Source of the DNA: an uncultured Oscillospiraceae bacterium
GTDB taxonomy: Bacteria; Bacillota; Clostridia; Oscillospirales; Oscillospiraceae
DNA: 61,273 nucleotides
Assembly (NCBI GenBank): GCA_934565775.1
Contig: CAKTIN010000002.1
Span: 1-61,273, forward strand
Direction of reading: 5' to 3'
The notes beneath the pieces are model-generated. The model ran no database searches. It saw only the letters and a list, made by a program, of their open reading frames with translations, and was not told where the DNA came from. A program made the translations under genes and the position numbers. This document shows positions 14,458 to 23,142 of this stretch, one piece after another; positions within the stretch are counted from its first letter, which is position 1; each line of letters opens with the position of its first letter.

Positions 14458-16833
14458 ATGAGAACCAATCTCAAGCGGGTCATGGCCGTGCTGCTGGCGC
14501 TGGTCATGATTCTGGGGATGATCCCCGTGACCGCCTTTGCCGACGAGGCGAAGGACACCGTGATCCTTTATACCAACGATGTACACACCTACATCAACAA
14601 ATCCCTCTCCTATGACAACATCGCTGCCATGAAGCAGGAGCTTGCCAAGGACAACGACGTGCTGCTCTTTGACGCAGGCGATGAGATCCAGGGCACGGCT
14701 TACGGCTCCATGGACAAGGGCAAGACCATCATCGAGCTGATGAACGCCTCCGGCTATGATCTGGCCACCCTGGGCAACCATGAGTTTGACTATGGCATGG
14801 ACGGCTGCGAGAACGCCGTGAGCTGGGCGAAGTTCCCCTATGTCTCCTGCAACTTCTATCACGAGAAGAACGGGGTCAAGGGCGAGAACGTGCTGGACTC
14901 CTACAAGATCTTTGACACCGAGGAGTACCGGATCGCCGTGATCGGCATCACCACCCCCGAGTCCTTCACCAAGTCCACTCCCGCCTACTTCCAGGACAAG
15001 GACGGCAATTACATTTACGGGATCGCCGGCGGCGAGGATGGCAAGGCTCTGTACCAGGCCGTGCAGGACGTGATCAATGACGTCGTTCTGGAGGAAGCGC
15101 CTGACTTTATCATTGCTTTGGGCCACCTGGGCGTGGACCCCAACTCCTCCCCCTGGACCTCCGAGGAGCTCATTGCCAACACCGTGGGCCTGGACGCCTT
15201 CATCGACGGCCACTCCCACTCCACCATCCCCGGCCAGATCGTGAAGGACCAGAAGGGCAACGACGTGGTCCTGACCTCCACCGGCAGCTACTTTGACGCC
15301 ATCGGCAAGATGACCATCCACAACGGCAAGATCACCACCGAGCTGGTGACGGAGTATGCCGGTTCCGATGCGAAGGTCGCCGAGATGGTGGACGCCTGGA
15401 TGAGCAAGGTTGACAGCGAGCTGGGCACCGTGATCGGTCATGCCAATGTGACCTTTGACAACTATGACACCAACGGCAACCGCCTGGTCCGCAGTGCCGA
15501 GACCAACACCGGCAACTTCGCAGCGGACGCGCTGTATTACCTCTTCGACAACATGGACCTGAAGCCCGACGTGGCCTTCATGAACGGCGGCGGCGTGCGG
15601 AACAAGGCCATTACCGGCGATCTGTCCTACAAGTCCTGCAAGGACATCCATACCTTCGGCAACGTGGCCTGCCTCCAGGAGGTCACCGGCCAGCAGATTC
15701 TGGACGCGCTGGAATGGGGCGCCCGGGACGTGGGCAAGGGCGAGTGCGGCGGCTTCCTGCAGGTCTCCGGCCTGACCTATGACGTTTACATGAATGTGCC
15801 CAACACCGTCCAGAAGGATGAGAAGGGCGTTTGGACCGGCGGCCCCACCGGGGAGTACCGGGTGCGCAACGTCCGGATCTATGACCGGGAAGCGGACAGC
15901 TATCTGCCCCTGGACCTGAACAAGACCTACCGCCTGGCGGGCTATAACTACACCCTCCGGGATCTGGGCGACGGCTTCGCCATGTTTGACGGCGCCGTGA
16001 ATGTTGTGGACTATGTCATGCAGGACTATATGGTCCTGGCCAACTACATCCAGGCCTTTGACGTGGATGAGGACACCGGCCTGCCCACCATTCGAGGGGG
16101 GAACTGCGGCCCCTATAACGTGGACTATATTAATGTGACCGGCGAGGGCCGGATTGTGGCACTGCCCTATGTGGACACCAACCCCGGCGCTTACTATGAG
16201 GACGCCATCTCCGATCTGTATTGGTGGGGCATTATGACCGGCACCTCCGAGAACACCTTCAGCCCCGGCAAGGAGATCAACCGCGCCGAGCTGATCACCG
16301 CGCTGTACCGCAGCATGGGCGAGCCCGATGTGAGCGATGTCCCCATGCCCGCGTTCACCGATGTGCAGGACGGCCAGTATTATTCCGATGCTCTGCGCTT
16401 TGCCGTGGTGACCGGGATCGTCAACGGTTATCCCGACGGCACTTTTAAGCCTGGCCAGTCCATTACCCGTGAGGAAATGGCGACCATGATCTACCGCATG
16501 GCGGATTACCTGCTGAAGGCTGTGACCGGGCTTGAGGATATCGAGCTGGTCGCCCGCAATGAGGATGCGAAGAACGCTGTGGATTGGGCGATCGTCTCTC
16601 CCTATGCGCAGAACGCGCTGGTCTGGTGCGTAAGCTACGGCGTGATCAAGGGCATCACCCTGGATTGCCTGACCCTGGCCCCCGGCGCAAATGCAAACCG
16701 TGCTGAGGCGGCGCAGATTATCTACAATCTGGGCGATGCGCTGGCAGACGCACTGAATGACGCGCTGGAAGCCGGCGGCTACATCGAGACTAACGGGCTC
16801 CAGGAGCTGCCTCTGCTTCAGATGGCTGGCTGA
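14458..16833 (+). CDS. SLH-anchored 5'-nucleotidase / metallophosphoesterase
   Basis: A 791-aa exported protein. A signal peptide (MRTNLKRVMAVLLALVMILG, cleavage near AFADEA) is followed by a calcineurin-like metallophosphatase domain (LYTNDVHTYI, DAGDEIQGT, LGNHEFDYG, IALGHLGVD, DGHSHST) and the 5'-nucleotidase C-terminal domain (NTGNFAADALYY, FMNGGGVRNKAITGDLS). Three S-layer homology modules close the protein from about 575: SDLYWWGIMTGTSENTFSPG, VTGIVNGYPDGTFKPGQSIT and VSYGVIKGITLDCLTL. The SLH modules tether it to pyruvylated wall polymers, so it likely releases phosphate and nucleosides from extracellular nucleotides. It stands alone, with a terminator after it. The purine importer at 26231-31306 could take up its products. 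Confidence 0.92.
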   Translation: MRTNLKRVMAVLLALVMILGMIPVTAFADEAKDTVILYTNDVHTYINKSLSYDNIAAMKQELAKDNDVLLFDAGDEIQGTAYGSMDKGKTIIELMNASGYDLATLGNHEFDYGMDGCENAVSWAKFPYVSCNFYHEKNGVKGENVLDSYKIFDTEEYRIAVIGITTPESFTKSTPAYFQDKDGNYIYGIAGGEDGKALYQAVQDVINDVVLEEAPDFIIALGHLGVDPNSSPWTSEELIANTVGLDAFIDGHSHSTIPGQIVKDQKGNDVVLTSTGSYFDAIGKMTIHNGKITTELVTEYAGSDAKVAEMVDAWMSKVDSELGTVIGHANVTFDNYDTNGNRLVRSAETNTGNFAADALYYLFDNMDLKPDVAFMNGGGVRNKAITGDLSYKSCKDIHTFGNVACLQEVTGQQILDALEWGARDVGKGECGGFLQVSGLTYDVYMNVPNTVQKDEKGVWTGGPTGEYRVRNVRIYDREADSYLPLDLNKTYRLAGYNYTLRDLGDGFAMFDGAVNVVDYVMQDYMVLANYIQAFDVDEDTGLPTIRGGNCGPYNVDYINVTGEGRIVALPYVDTNPGAYYEDAISDLYWWGIMTGTSENTFSPGKEINRAELITALYRSMGEPDVSDVPMPAFTDVQDGQYYSDALRFAVVTGIVNGYPDGTFKPGQSITREEMATMIYRMADYLLKAVTGLEDIELVARNEDAKNAVDWAIVSPYAQNALVWCVSYGVIKGITLDCLTLAPGANANRAEAAQIIYNLGDALADALNDALEAGGYIETNGLQELPLLQMAG

Positions 16834-16853
16834 TTCCAGAAGAATAGGACCAA

Positions 16854-16879
16854 AAGGCCGGGGCGCAAGCCCCGGCCTT
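16854..16879 (+). terminator. Terminator-like hairpin after the SLH nucleotidase
   Basis: A perfect 11-bp stem, AAGGCCGGGGC against GCCCCGGCCTT, with a GCAA tetraloop, 20 bp after the stop. No strong T-run follows on plus; CAAAA before it gives a short T-run on minus. Confidence 0.6.
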
Positions 16880-16935
16880 CAGCTTGCCTAGGAACTGGTT
16901 TTTGACACGCTGGCAGATGGCAAGAAAGCGTGGGC

Positions 16936-17163
16936 CCCTGCGATTTGTTCCCTCCGGCGTATCTCGATACGGTTGGGAGCAAATTGCGCAGGAAGTTAAA
17001 ATGCTAGATCTGACTCGAATTCCGAACCTTTTCTGAAATGCTACGATTTGTAAAGTGCTGCGAAAAAGCCGAAAGCCCTCTCGTGTTTTCCCTGCATTTT
17101 AATGGTCCGGAGGCTGATTGACAGACGGAGCTCCCGCTTTCATTTGCCGAAAGCGGGAGCTCC
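16936..17163. repeat. Intergenic hairpins, no gene
   Basis: This gap has no convincing open frame. At 16939-16990 a long imperfect hairpin pairs TGCG/ATTTGTTCCC with GGGAGCAAAT/TGCGCA and has the inner stem CGTATC-tc-GATACG. At 17127-17163 a perfect 14-bp stem (GGAGCTCCCGCTTT against its complement) encloses a 9-nt loop. They may be remnants of dispersed palindromic elements or a small structured RNA. Confidence 0.45.
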
Positions 17164-17174
17164 TTGACGCGCGT

Positions 17175-17210
17175 GTGCCCGGCGGGAACGATTCCGCCGG
17201 GCACGGCTTT
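17175..17210 (+). terminator. Hairpin terminator between nucleotidase and copA
   Basis: An 11-bp stem, GTGCCCGGCGG against CCGCCGGGCAC (17175-17185 / 17194-17204), with an 8-nt loop, followed on plus by GGCTTTTT. It lies directly after the copA stop on the other strand and may stop transcripts from both sides. Confidence 0.65.
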
Positions 17211-17214
17211 TTCC

Positions 17215-17439
17215 TTATTGGATCTTGGTGACCTTGTAGTCCTGTGCCTCCACGGCCTGCCGCAGGACCTCGTCGGCCACGGCCTCCTTCAGAACGACCC
17301 GGGCGGTGCCGGTCTCGTGGCTGACCTCGGCGGAGGCCACCTGAGGCAGCGCCTCCAGAGCCTTCTTGACCCGGGCCTCGCAGTGGCCGCACATCATGCC
17401 TTCAATATACAGTGTCTTTTCCATGGTTTTTGTCTCCTT
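17215..17439 (-). promoter_or_regulatory. Internal ribosome site and CopZ-like start inside copA
   Basis: On the minus strand AAGGAG (17434-17439) lies 9 nt before an in-frame ATG (17422-17424, residue 767 of CopA). Initiation here would give a free 69-aa copper chaperone, [19 protein letters not shown]..., ending at the copA stop. The spacing is ideal, but Lys-Lys-Glu codons (AAA AAG GAG) create such sequence by chance, so use as a start is an inference. Confidence 0.45.
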
Positions 17440-19722
17440 TTTTGTATGATTTTTATGCTTATGATCGTGCTTGGTGCTGCGGATGTCCGCCAGATTCAGG
17501 CGCAGCGCGTTCATGACTACGCAGAAGCTGGACAGGCTCATAGCCGCCGCACCGAACATGGGATTCAGCTGCCAGCCGAAGGCCTTGATAAACACGCCCG
17601 CCGCCAGCGGAATGCCGAGGGAGTTGTAGAAGAAGGCCCAGAACAGGTTCTCGTGGATGTTCCGCAGGGTGGCCCGGCTCAGACGGATGGCAGCGGGGAC
17701 GTCCAGCAGGCGGCTCTTCATAAGCACCACGTCTGCGGCGTCAATGGCAATGTCCGTGCCTGCGCCGATGGCCACGCCGGTACCCGCCCGGGTGAGGGCG
17801 GGGGCATCGTTGATCCCGTCGCCGACCATCATGACCTTGCCCCGGCCGGAGAGCTCCCGGACCACGGCCTCCTTGCCGTCGGGAAGCACCCCGGCAATGA
17901 CCTCGTCCACCCCCGCCTGACGGCCGATGGCCTGGGCGGTGCGCTCGTTGTCGCCGGTGAGCATGACGACCTTCAGACCCATGGCCTGGAGCTGGGCGAT
18001 GGCCTGGGGGCTGTCCTCCTTCATCACGTCCGCCACGGCGACTACGCCCAGCAGCCGGTCATCCAGGGCAAAGAACAATGGGGTCTTTCCTTCGCCGGAC
18101 AGAGCCTCGGCCTTCTCCCGGAGAGCCGGGGGAACGGCGGCCAGGGAGCCGATCCAGGTGAGATTCCCGCCCCGGAGGCGGTGCCCCCGGACATTGCCCT
18201 CCAGCCCCTTCCCGGGCAGGACGGAGAAGTCCTCCACGGGCTCTGCAGCCAGGCCCCGGGCCTGGGCCTGGTCGGAAATGGCTTTGGCCAGCGGATGCTC
18301 GCTTTTACTCTCCAGGGCGTAGGCTCCCCGGAGCAAGGCCTCCTGGGTGACGCCCTCCGCAGGAAGCAGGTCCGTAACCCGGGGCTCCCCGGCGGTGATG
18401 GTGCCGGTCTTATCCAGAACTACGAACTGGGTCTTGCCCGCTGCCTCCAGACTGGCGGCCGTCTTAAAGAGGATGCCGTTTTTCGCGCCCATGCCGCTGC
18501 CCACCATGATGGCCACGGGGGTCGCCAGACCCAGGGCACAGGGACAGCTGATAACCAGCACCGAGATGCCCCGGGCCAGGGCAAAGCCTACGTCCTTTCC
18601 CAGCAGGAGCCAGACGGCGATGGTGACTGCCGCAATGGCCATCACCGCCGGGACGAACACCCCGGAGACCCGGTCCGCAACCTTGGCGATGGGGGCCTTG
18701 GTGGCGGAGGCGTCGCTGACCATGCGGATGATCTGGGACAGGGTGGTGTCCTCTCCTACCCGGGTGGCTTCGCATTTCAGGAAGCCAGACTGGTTGATGG
18801 TGGCGGCGGAGACCGGGTCTCCCGGGGCCTTGTCCGCCGGGACGCTCTCGCCGGTGAGGGCGGATTCGTTGACGGCGCTGGTCCCCTCCAGGACCCGGCC
18901 GTCCACGGGAATGCTTTCCCCGGGGCGCACCACAAAGAGATCGCCCTTCTGCACCTGGTCAATGGGGACCTTGACCTCCCGGCCCTCCCGCAGGACGGTG
19001 GCGGACTGGGGCGCCAGGTCCATCAGCCCCCGCAGGGCGCTGGTGGTCTTGCCCTTGGCCCGGGCCTCCAGGAGCTTGCCCACGGTGATCAAGGTCAGGA
19101 TCATGGCCGCCGACTCAAAATAAAACTCGTTCATATACCCCATGACCGCCTGGCCGTCCCCCCGGAGCTGGGCGCCGGTCATGGCCAGCAGGGCGAAGGT
19201 GCTGTAGCCGAAGGCTGCGGCGGAGCCCAGGGCCACCAGACTGTCCATATTGGGAGCCCGGTGCCAGAGGCTCTTAAAGCCGCTGATGAAAAAGCGCTGG
19301 TTGATGACCATAACGATGCCGGACAGGAGCAGCTGCATAATGCCCATGGCGACATGGTTGCCCACCAGGAACCCGGGCAGGGGCCAGCCCCACATCATAT
19401 GGCCCATAGACAGGTACATCAGCGCCGCCAGGAACACCAGCGACACGATCAGCCGGTGCAGGATGCTTTTTTCCTGGACGGCGGCGGGATCCGCCTCCGC
19501 CGGTTGGGGGGCGGCGGACTTCCCGCCCTCCTGGGTCGCGCCGTAGCCTGCGGCCGTGACGGCGGCGATCACCGCCTCGGGGGCGGCCGTCCCCTCTACG
19601 CCCATATCCCCGGTGAGGAGGTTTACGGAGCAGGCGCTGACCCCCGGCACCTTGGATACGGCCTTTTCTACCCGGGCGCTGCACGCGGCGCAGCTCATAC
19701 CCGTTACCTTATATTTCTCCAC
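17215..19722 (-). CDS. copA: Copper-exporting P1B-type ATPase with N- and C-terminal HMA domains
   Basis: An 835-aa membrane Cu(I)-exporting ATPase. The N-terminal HMA domain has [14 protein letters not shown]. After about 8 membrane helices and soluble domains come TGES ([11 protein letters not shown]), the copper site CPC in [12 protein letters not shown], the phosphorylation motif [11 protein letters not shown], the SEHPLAKAI His-Pro of P1B pumps, and [10 protein letters not shown]. The C-terminus is unusual for the textbook enzyme: a His/Lys linker ([18 protein letters not shown]) leads into a second, CopZ-like HMA domain ([15 protein letters not shown]). An in-frame ATG with its own Shine-Dalgarno sits at that junction. 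The gene follows csoR by 24 bp in one operon. Confidence 0.95.
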   Translation of the reverse strand: MEKYKVTGMSCAACSARVEKAVSKVPGVSACSVNLLTGDMGVEGTAAPEAVIAAVTAAGYGATQEGGKSAAPQPAEADPAAVQEKSILHRLIVSLVFLAALMYLSMGHMMWGWPLPGFLVGNHVAMGIMQLLLSGIVMVINQRFFISGFKSLWHRAPNMDSLVALGSAAAFGYSTFALLAMTGAQLRGDGQAVMGYMNEFYFESAAMILTLITVGKLLEARAKGKTTSALRGLMDLAPQSATVLREGREVKVPIDQVQKGDLFVVRPGESIPVDGRVLEGTSAVNESALTGESVPADKAPGDPVSAATINQSGFLKCEATRVGEDTTLSQIIRMVSDASATKAPIAKVADRVSGVFVPAVMAIAAVTIAVWLLLGKDVGFALARGISVLVISCPCALGLATPVAIMVGSGMGAKNGILFKTAASLEAAGKTQFVVLDKTGTITAGEPRVTDLLPAEGVTQEALLRGAYALESKSEHPLAKAISDQAQARGLAAEPVEDFSVLPGKGLEGNVRGHRLRGGNLTWIGSLAAVPPALREKAEALSGEGKTPLFFALDDRLLGVVAVADVMKEDSPQAIAQLQAMGLKVVMLTGDNERTAQAIGRQAGVDEVIAGVLPDGKEAVVRELSGRGKVMMVGDGINDAPALTRAGTGVAIGAGTDIAIDAADVVLMKSRLLDVPAAIRLSRATLRNIHENLFWAFFYNSLGIPLAAGVFIKAFGWQLNPMFGAAAMSLSSFCVVMNALRLNLADIRSTKHDHKHKNHTKKETKTMEKTLYIEGMMCGHCEARVKKALEALPQVASAEVSHETGTARVVLKEAVADEVLRQAVEAQDYKVTKIQ

Positions 19723-19746
19723 AATGAGACCTTCTTTCTGATTCCG

Positions 19747-20052
19747 CTATTTCATGAGCTTTTGCAGGGTGGCGATCAGCTCGTCCACCACCTCGTCCTG
19801 CCCCGCCCGGAGGTCCCGGGCCACGCAGGTGCGGATGTGATTGGCCAGCAGCTCCCGCTCAAAGGCGTTCATAGCCGCCGTCACGGCGGCGGACTGCACC
19901 AGAATGTCCGTGCAGTATGCGTCCTGCTCCAGCATATTTTTTATGCCCCGAATCTGCCCTTCCATCCGGCTGAGCCGGTTTTGCAGGCTCTTGTATTCCG
20001 CCTCGGACCGCTGGGTGGTCTTTTTCCGGCAGCAGCAGGTTTCCTTTTCCAT
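19747..20052 (-). CDS. csoR: CsoR-family copper-sensing repressor
   Basis: A 101-aa four-helix DNA-binding repressor (DUF156/CsoR). Family residues are visible: RLSRMEGQIRGIKNMLEQDAYC (first copper Cys), then LLANHIRTCVARDL (the His and second Cys), which form the Cu(I) site of CsoR; a formaldehyde-type FrmR or CstR would lack this His/Cys set. The N-terminus has an extra CCC cluster (METEKCCC-like, residues 6-8). It is the first gene of csoR-copA; ATG 20052 has AAAGGGGGGAG upstream. A CsoR-type operator sits in its own promoter, so copper should relieve repression of both genes. Confidence 0.93.
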   Translation of the reverse strand: MEKETCCCRKKTTQRSEAEYKSLQNRLSRMEGQIRGIKNMLEQDAYCTDILVQSAAVTAAMNAFERELLANHIRTCVARDLRAGQDEVVDELIATLQKLMK

Positions 20053-20075
20053 GGGCTCCCCCCTTTCTGCTTCGG

Positions 20076-20104
20076 ATTATATACCCCGTGGGGGTATTTG
20101 TCAA
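20076..20104 (-). promoter_or_regulatory. csoR-copA promoter with CsoR operator in the spacer
   Basis: On the minus strand, perfect -35 TTGACA (20099-20104) and perfect -10 TATAAT (20076-20081) are 17 bp apart. The spacer is occupied by the palindrome ATACCCCCACGGGGTAT (20081-20097), matching the CsoR operator style of ATACCCC and GGGGTAT arms. Confidence 0.88.
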
Positions 20105-20180
20105 GAGGGGGAGAAGAAAAGTCTACTATTTTTGTAGGAATTAAATTCTTCCCCTGGCAGCACTTTTTTTCGCTCTGCCA

Positions 20181-20208
20181 TTGAAAAAAGCAGAAATTGT
20201 GGTAAAAT
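20181..20208 (+). promoter_or_regulatory. Promoter of the LTA synthase-like gene
   Basis: -35 TTGAAA (20181-20186), a 16-bp spacer and -10 TAAAAT (20203-20208), about 40 bp upstream of ATG 20250 with the Shine-Dalgarno TAGGAGG. Confidence 0.7.
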
Positions 20209-20249
20209 AGCAAATACCGAACAATTTCGACGCTCTTAGGAGGCGCTTT

Positions 20250-22499
20250 ATGGCATATAAAGGAAAATTCAGCAGCGGCTCACGGGTCCCCAGACCGGCT
20301 GCGGAGCCGGTCCGGCAGGAACAGACGGAGCAAAAGTGGAGCCGTTCCGAGCAAAAACAAAGAAACGAAAGCAGCAAGTGGAGCGATTCAACCGCAGAAA
20401 GCCGGTCCAGAGCGGGCACGGGGGAGAATCGTCCACAGGAAAACCGCCGGGGAGCCTGCAAGCCCCAGAGCCGGGCGGCAAAGTGGTGCAGGAAGCACCC
20501 GGTGCTGATCTTCCTATACCTCTATCTGGCGGTAGTCATTCCGGAGCTGGCCCTGCGGGCCTTCAGCGTGCCGAAATTCGGCGGGCCGGGGCTGCTGCTC
20601 CTGCTGCTGTTCTCTCTGGTGCCGGCGCTGCTGGTCTACGGGATCGTTATGGCGCTGAAGGAGAAGGCGGCCTTTGCCGCCGCTATGGTGTATTCTGCGG
20701 TGCTCTTCCTGTTTTATGCTTCCCAGACCGTGTATTTTGAATCCTTTAACCGGCACTATATTGCCAATTCCGTGGGCAATGCCGGGCAGGTTGTGCAGTT
20801 CATGAATATTATTATTCAGAACATTTTCAGAACCCTGCCCTGGCTGCTGCTGATTTTGGTCCCCACCCTGTTTTTGGCCGTTTTTGGGCGGAGGCTGCTG
20901 AACTTCCATGGCCGGACCGGCTGGACCTTCGCCCCGGCCATGGCGGTCTGCGCCCTGCTGGTGCACTTTGTGGTGGTTCTGCTGCTGCCCCTGTTCGGCA
21001 CGGGGGCAATGACCCCCTACGACCTGTATCACCACACCTTCGATACGGAAAACTCCATCCAGGAGCTGGGCATGGGCGCCTACTTCCGGCTGGATTTCCA
21101 CCGGATGGTCTTTGACCTGAAGGAGAGCGGTGGCCTGCAGCCCGTCGTCACCAAGCCCACAGACGCCCCGGCCACGGAGGGGACGGCCCCCACCCAGGGG
21201 ACGAACCCCGACGATCCCACCCAGGAGGCCACAGACCCCACGGAGGCGGATCTGGGGCTCAATGTGCTGAATATCGACTTCGACGCCCTGATCGCCGGGG
21301 AGTCGGACGATGCGATCAACACCCTGCACGCCTATTTCCGGGATCTGACCCCCTCGTCCAAGAACGAAAAGACCGGAATGTTCAAGGGCAAGAACCTGAT
21401 CTTCATTACGGCGGAGAGCTTCTCCTATTTCGCCATTGACAAGGAGCTGACCCCCACTCTGTACAAAATGCAGCACGAGGGCGTGAATTTCACCAACTTC
21501 TACGTCCCCGGCTGGGGCGTGTCCACCACGGACGGCGAATATGTGAACCTCTGCGGCACCATCCCCAAGGCCGGCGTGTGGAGTATGTACCGGGCGGCGG
21601 ACAACTATATGCCTCTGCCCATGTCCGCGCAGCTGAAGAAGCTGGGGTATAACACCTTCGCCTACCACGACCACGATTACGATTATTATGACCGGGACGT
21701 GGAGTATCCCAACCTGGGCTTTGACGTGTACAAGGCCTATGGGAAGGGCCTGGACGTGACCAAGACCTGGCCGGAGTCCGACCTGGAGATGGTGGATCTG
21801 ACCACGGTGGACTATATTGCCAAGCGGCCCTTCTACACTTATTATCTGACGGTGAGCCAGCACGCCAACTGGAACTTCAACGGCAACTATATCGCCTATA
21901 AGAATAAGGACCTGGTGTCCCATCTGAGCTACAGCGAAGATGTGCGGGGCTATCTGGCCTGCGCCATTGAGCTGGATAAGGCCATGGAGCTGCTGCTGGA
22001 GCGGCTGGACGACGCGGGCATTGCGGAGAATACGGTGATCTGCCTCACCGCCGACCACAACCCCTATATGATGACGGCGGAGAACCTCAAGGAGCTCACC
22101 GGGCACGAGGTGGATCAGACCTTTGAGGTCTACAAGAACGCTTGCCTGCTGTACTGCAAGGGCATGACCCCGGAGACCGTGGACGAGCCCTGCTGCGCCA
22201 TGGACCTGCTGCCCACCCTGTCCAACCTCTTCGGCCTGGACTTTGACTCCCGGCTGTATATGGGGCGGGATATTTTCTCCGACGCGCCGCCGCTGGTGAT
22301 CTTCCTGGACCGGAGCTGGATCACGGATAAGTGTATGTACAACGCCAATACCGGCGAGGTGACCTCCCTGGACGGCTCCGAGATCTCCGACGACTATGTG
22401 GAGCAGATCAAAAACGAGGTGTATAATAAGTTCACCGTTTCCACCCGGATTCTGGATTACGACTACTGGAATATCCTCTTCGGAGACGAGAAGAATTAA
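20250..22499 (+). CDS. LTA synthase family / sulfatase-type phosphoglycerol transferase
   Basis: A 749-aa membrane enzyme. A hydrophilic cytoplasmic N-terminus (about 1-80, rich in Gln, Arg, Ser and Lys) precedes five membrane helices (about 85-260). A Thr/Pro-rich linker (VVTKPTDAPATEGTAPTQGT) then leads to the extracellular sulfatase-fold domain. That domain has NLIFITAESFS with the metal Glu, the catalytic Thr in GWGVSTTDGEY, AYHDHDYDYYDRD, and LTADHNPYM with metal Asp and His. LtaS homologues transfer glycerol phosphate from phosphatidylglycerol to a polymer; Clostridia often carry such enzymes for polymers other than classical LTA. It stands alone between divergent csoR and the chromate transporter genes. 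Confidence 0.88.
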   Translation: MAYKGKFSSGSRVPRPAAEPVRQEQTEQKWSRSEQKQRNESSKWSDSTAESRSRAGTGENRPQENRRGACKPQSRAAKWCRKHPVLIFLYLYLAVVIPELALRAFSVPKFGGPGLLLLLLFSLVPALLVYGIVMALKEKAAFAAAMVYSAVLFLFYASQTVYFESFNRHYIANSVGNAGQVVQFMNIIIQNIFRTLPWLLLILVPTLFLAVFGRRLLNFHGRTGWTFAPAMAVCALLVHFVVVLLLPLFGTGAMTPYDLYHHTFDTENSIQELGMGAYFRLDFHRMVFDLKESGGLQPVVTKPTDAPATEGTAPTQGTNPDDPTQEATDPTEADLGLNVLNIDFDALIAGESDDAINTLHAYFRDLTPSSKNEKTGMFKGKNLIFITAESFSYFAIDKELTPTLYKMQHEGVNFTNFYVPGWGVSTTDGEYVNLCGTIPKAGVWSMYRAADNYMPLPMSAQLKKLGYNTFAYHDHDYDYYDRDVEYPNLGFDVYKAYGKGLDVTKTWPESDLEMVDLTTVDYIAKRPFYTYYLTVSQHANWNFNGNYIAYKNKDLVSHLSYSEDVRGYLACAIELDKAMELLLERLDDAGIAENTVICLTADHNPYMMTAENLKELTGHEVDQTFEVYKNACLLYCKGMTPETVDEPCCAMDLLPTLSNLFGLDFDSRLYMGRDIFSDAPPLVIFLDRSWITDKCMYNANTGEVTSLDGSEISDDYVEQIKNEVYNKFTVSTRILDYDYWNILFGDEKN

Positions 22500-22502
22500 A
22501 AC

Positions 22503-22577
22503 AGCGCCTGCTGAAGCAACTGTCCCCCCAATCCCGCACGCGGGATTGGGGGGACAATGCTATCAGCGGCGCTTTTT
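22503..22577 (+). terminator. Long hairpin terminator after the LTA synthase-like gene
   Basis: A 16-bp perfect stem, TGTCCCCCCAATCCCG against its complement (22521-22536 / 22541-22556), sits inside an outer stem AGCGCC/GGCGCT, followed by TTTTT. It serves the plus-strand gene and separates it from the convergent chromate transporter gene. Confidence 0.8.
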
Positions 22578-22578
22578 G

Positions 22579-23142
22579 CTAAAAAATGGCGTACAGGACC
22601 AGCCCGGCCAGGCCGGAGGCCGCCATGACGTACAGGGGATTGACCTTCCACTTCCGCAGGACAAAGAACGCCGCAGCAAAGATCCCCACGGCAATGAGGT
22701 CCGCGCTCCGCAGATCGGCCGGAAGAACGCGCTGGCCGTAGACCGCCAGGATCAGCAGAGACAGTCCGGCGGAGGCGATCATGGCAATGACCGCCGGGCG
22801 CAGCCCGGCCAGGATCCCCTGGACAAGGCTCAGCCCCCGGAACCGGTAGTACACATAGGCCAGCAGCAGCACAATCACGCAGGAGGGTAGCACACATCCG
22901 GCCGTGGCCACCAGGGCCCCTGGCAGCCCGCCCACCTGGATCCCCACAAAGGTGGCGGAGTTGATGGCAATGGGGCCGGGGGTCATTTCCGCAATGGTCA
23001 TAATGTCGGCGAACTGCGTCATGGTGAGCCAGCCCCGGGCGTCCACCACTTGGGCCTGAATCAGCGGCATGGCCGCGTAGCCGCCGCCGATGCTGAACAG
23101 ACCGATTTGGAAAAAGCTCCAGAAAAGCTGCAAATAGATCAT
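22579..23142 (-). CDS. Chromate transporter (CHR family), second half-size subunit
   Basis: A 187-aa membrane protein of the short-chain ChrA type: IYLQLFWSFFQIGLFSIGGGYAAMPLIQ, then MTQFADIMTIAEMTPGPIAINSATFVG and four to five more helices. Two such half-proteins act together as a ChrA-like exporter or anion carrier. The start ATG 23142 overlaps the stop of the partner by ATGA. The annotated substrate chromate comes from the family name; in gut Firmicutes the true substrate is unknown. Confidence 0.88.
   Translation of the reverse strand: MIYLQLFWSFFQIGLFSIGGGYAAMPLIQAQVVDARGWLTMTQFADIMTIAEMTPGPIAINSATFVGIQVGGLPGALVATAGCVLPSCVIVLLLAYVYYRFRGLSLVQGILAGLRPAVIAMIASAGLSLLILAVYGQRVLPADLRSADLIAVGIFAAAFFVLRKWKVNPLYVMAASGLAGLVLYAIF

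Noticed and set aside
14353..15651. A 432-codon minus-strand frame opposite the SLH nucleotidase
   Set aside because: Composition is dominated by Gly, Val and His from complementary codons; the plus-strand gene is unambiguous.
17164..20184. A 1006-codon open frame on plus opposite copA-csoR
   Set aside because: It is the antisense shadow of copA and csoR in high-GC DNA, rich in Gly, His, Gln and Arg; both minus-strand genes have full family motifs and ribosome sites.
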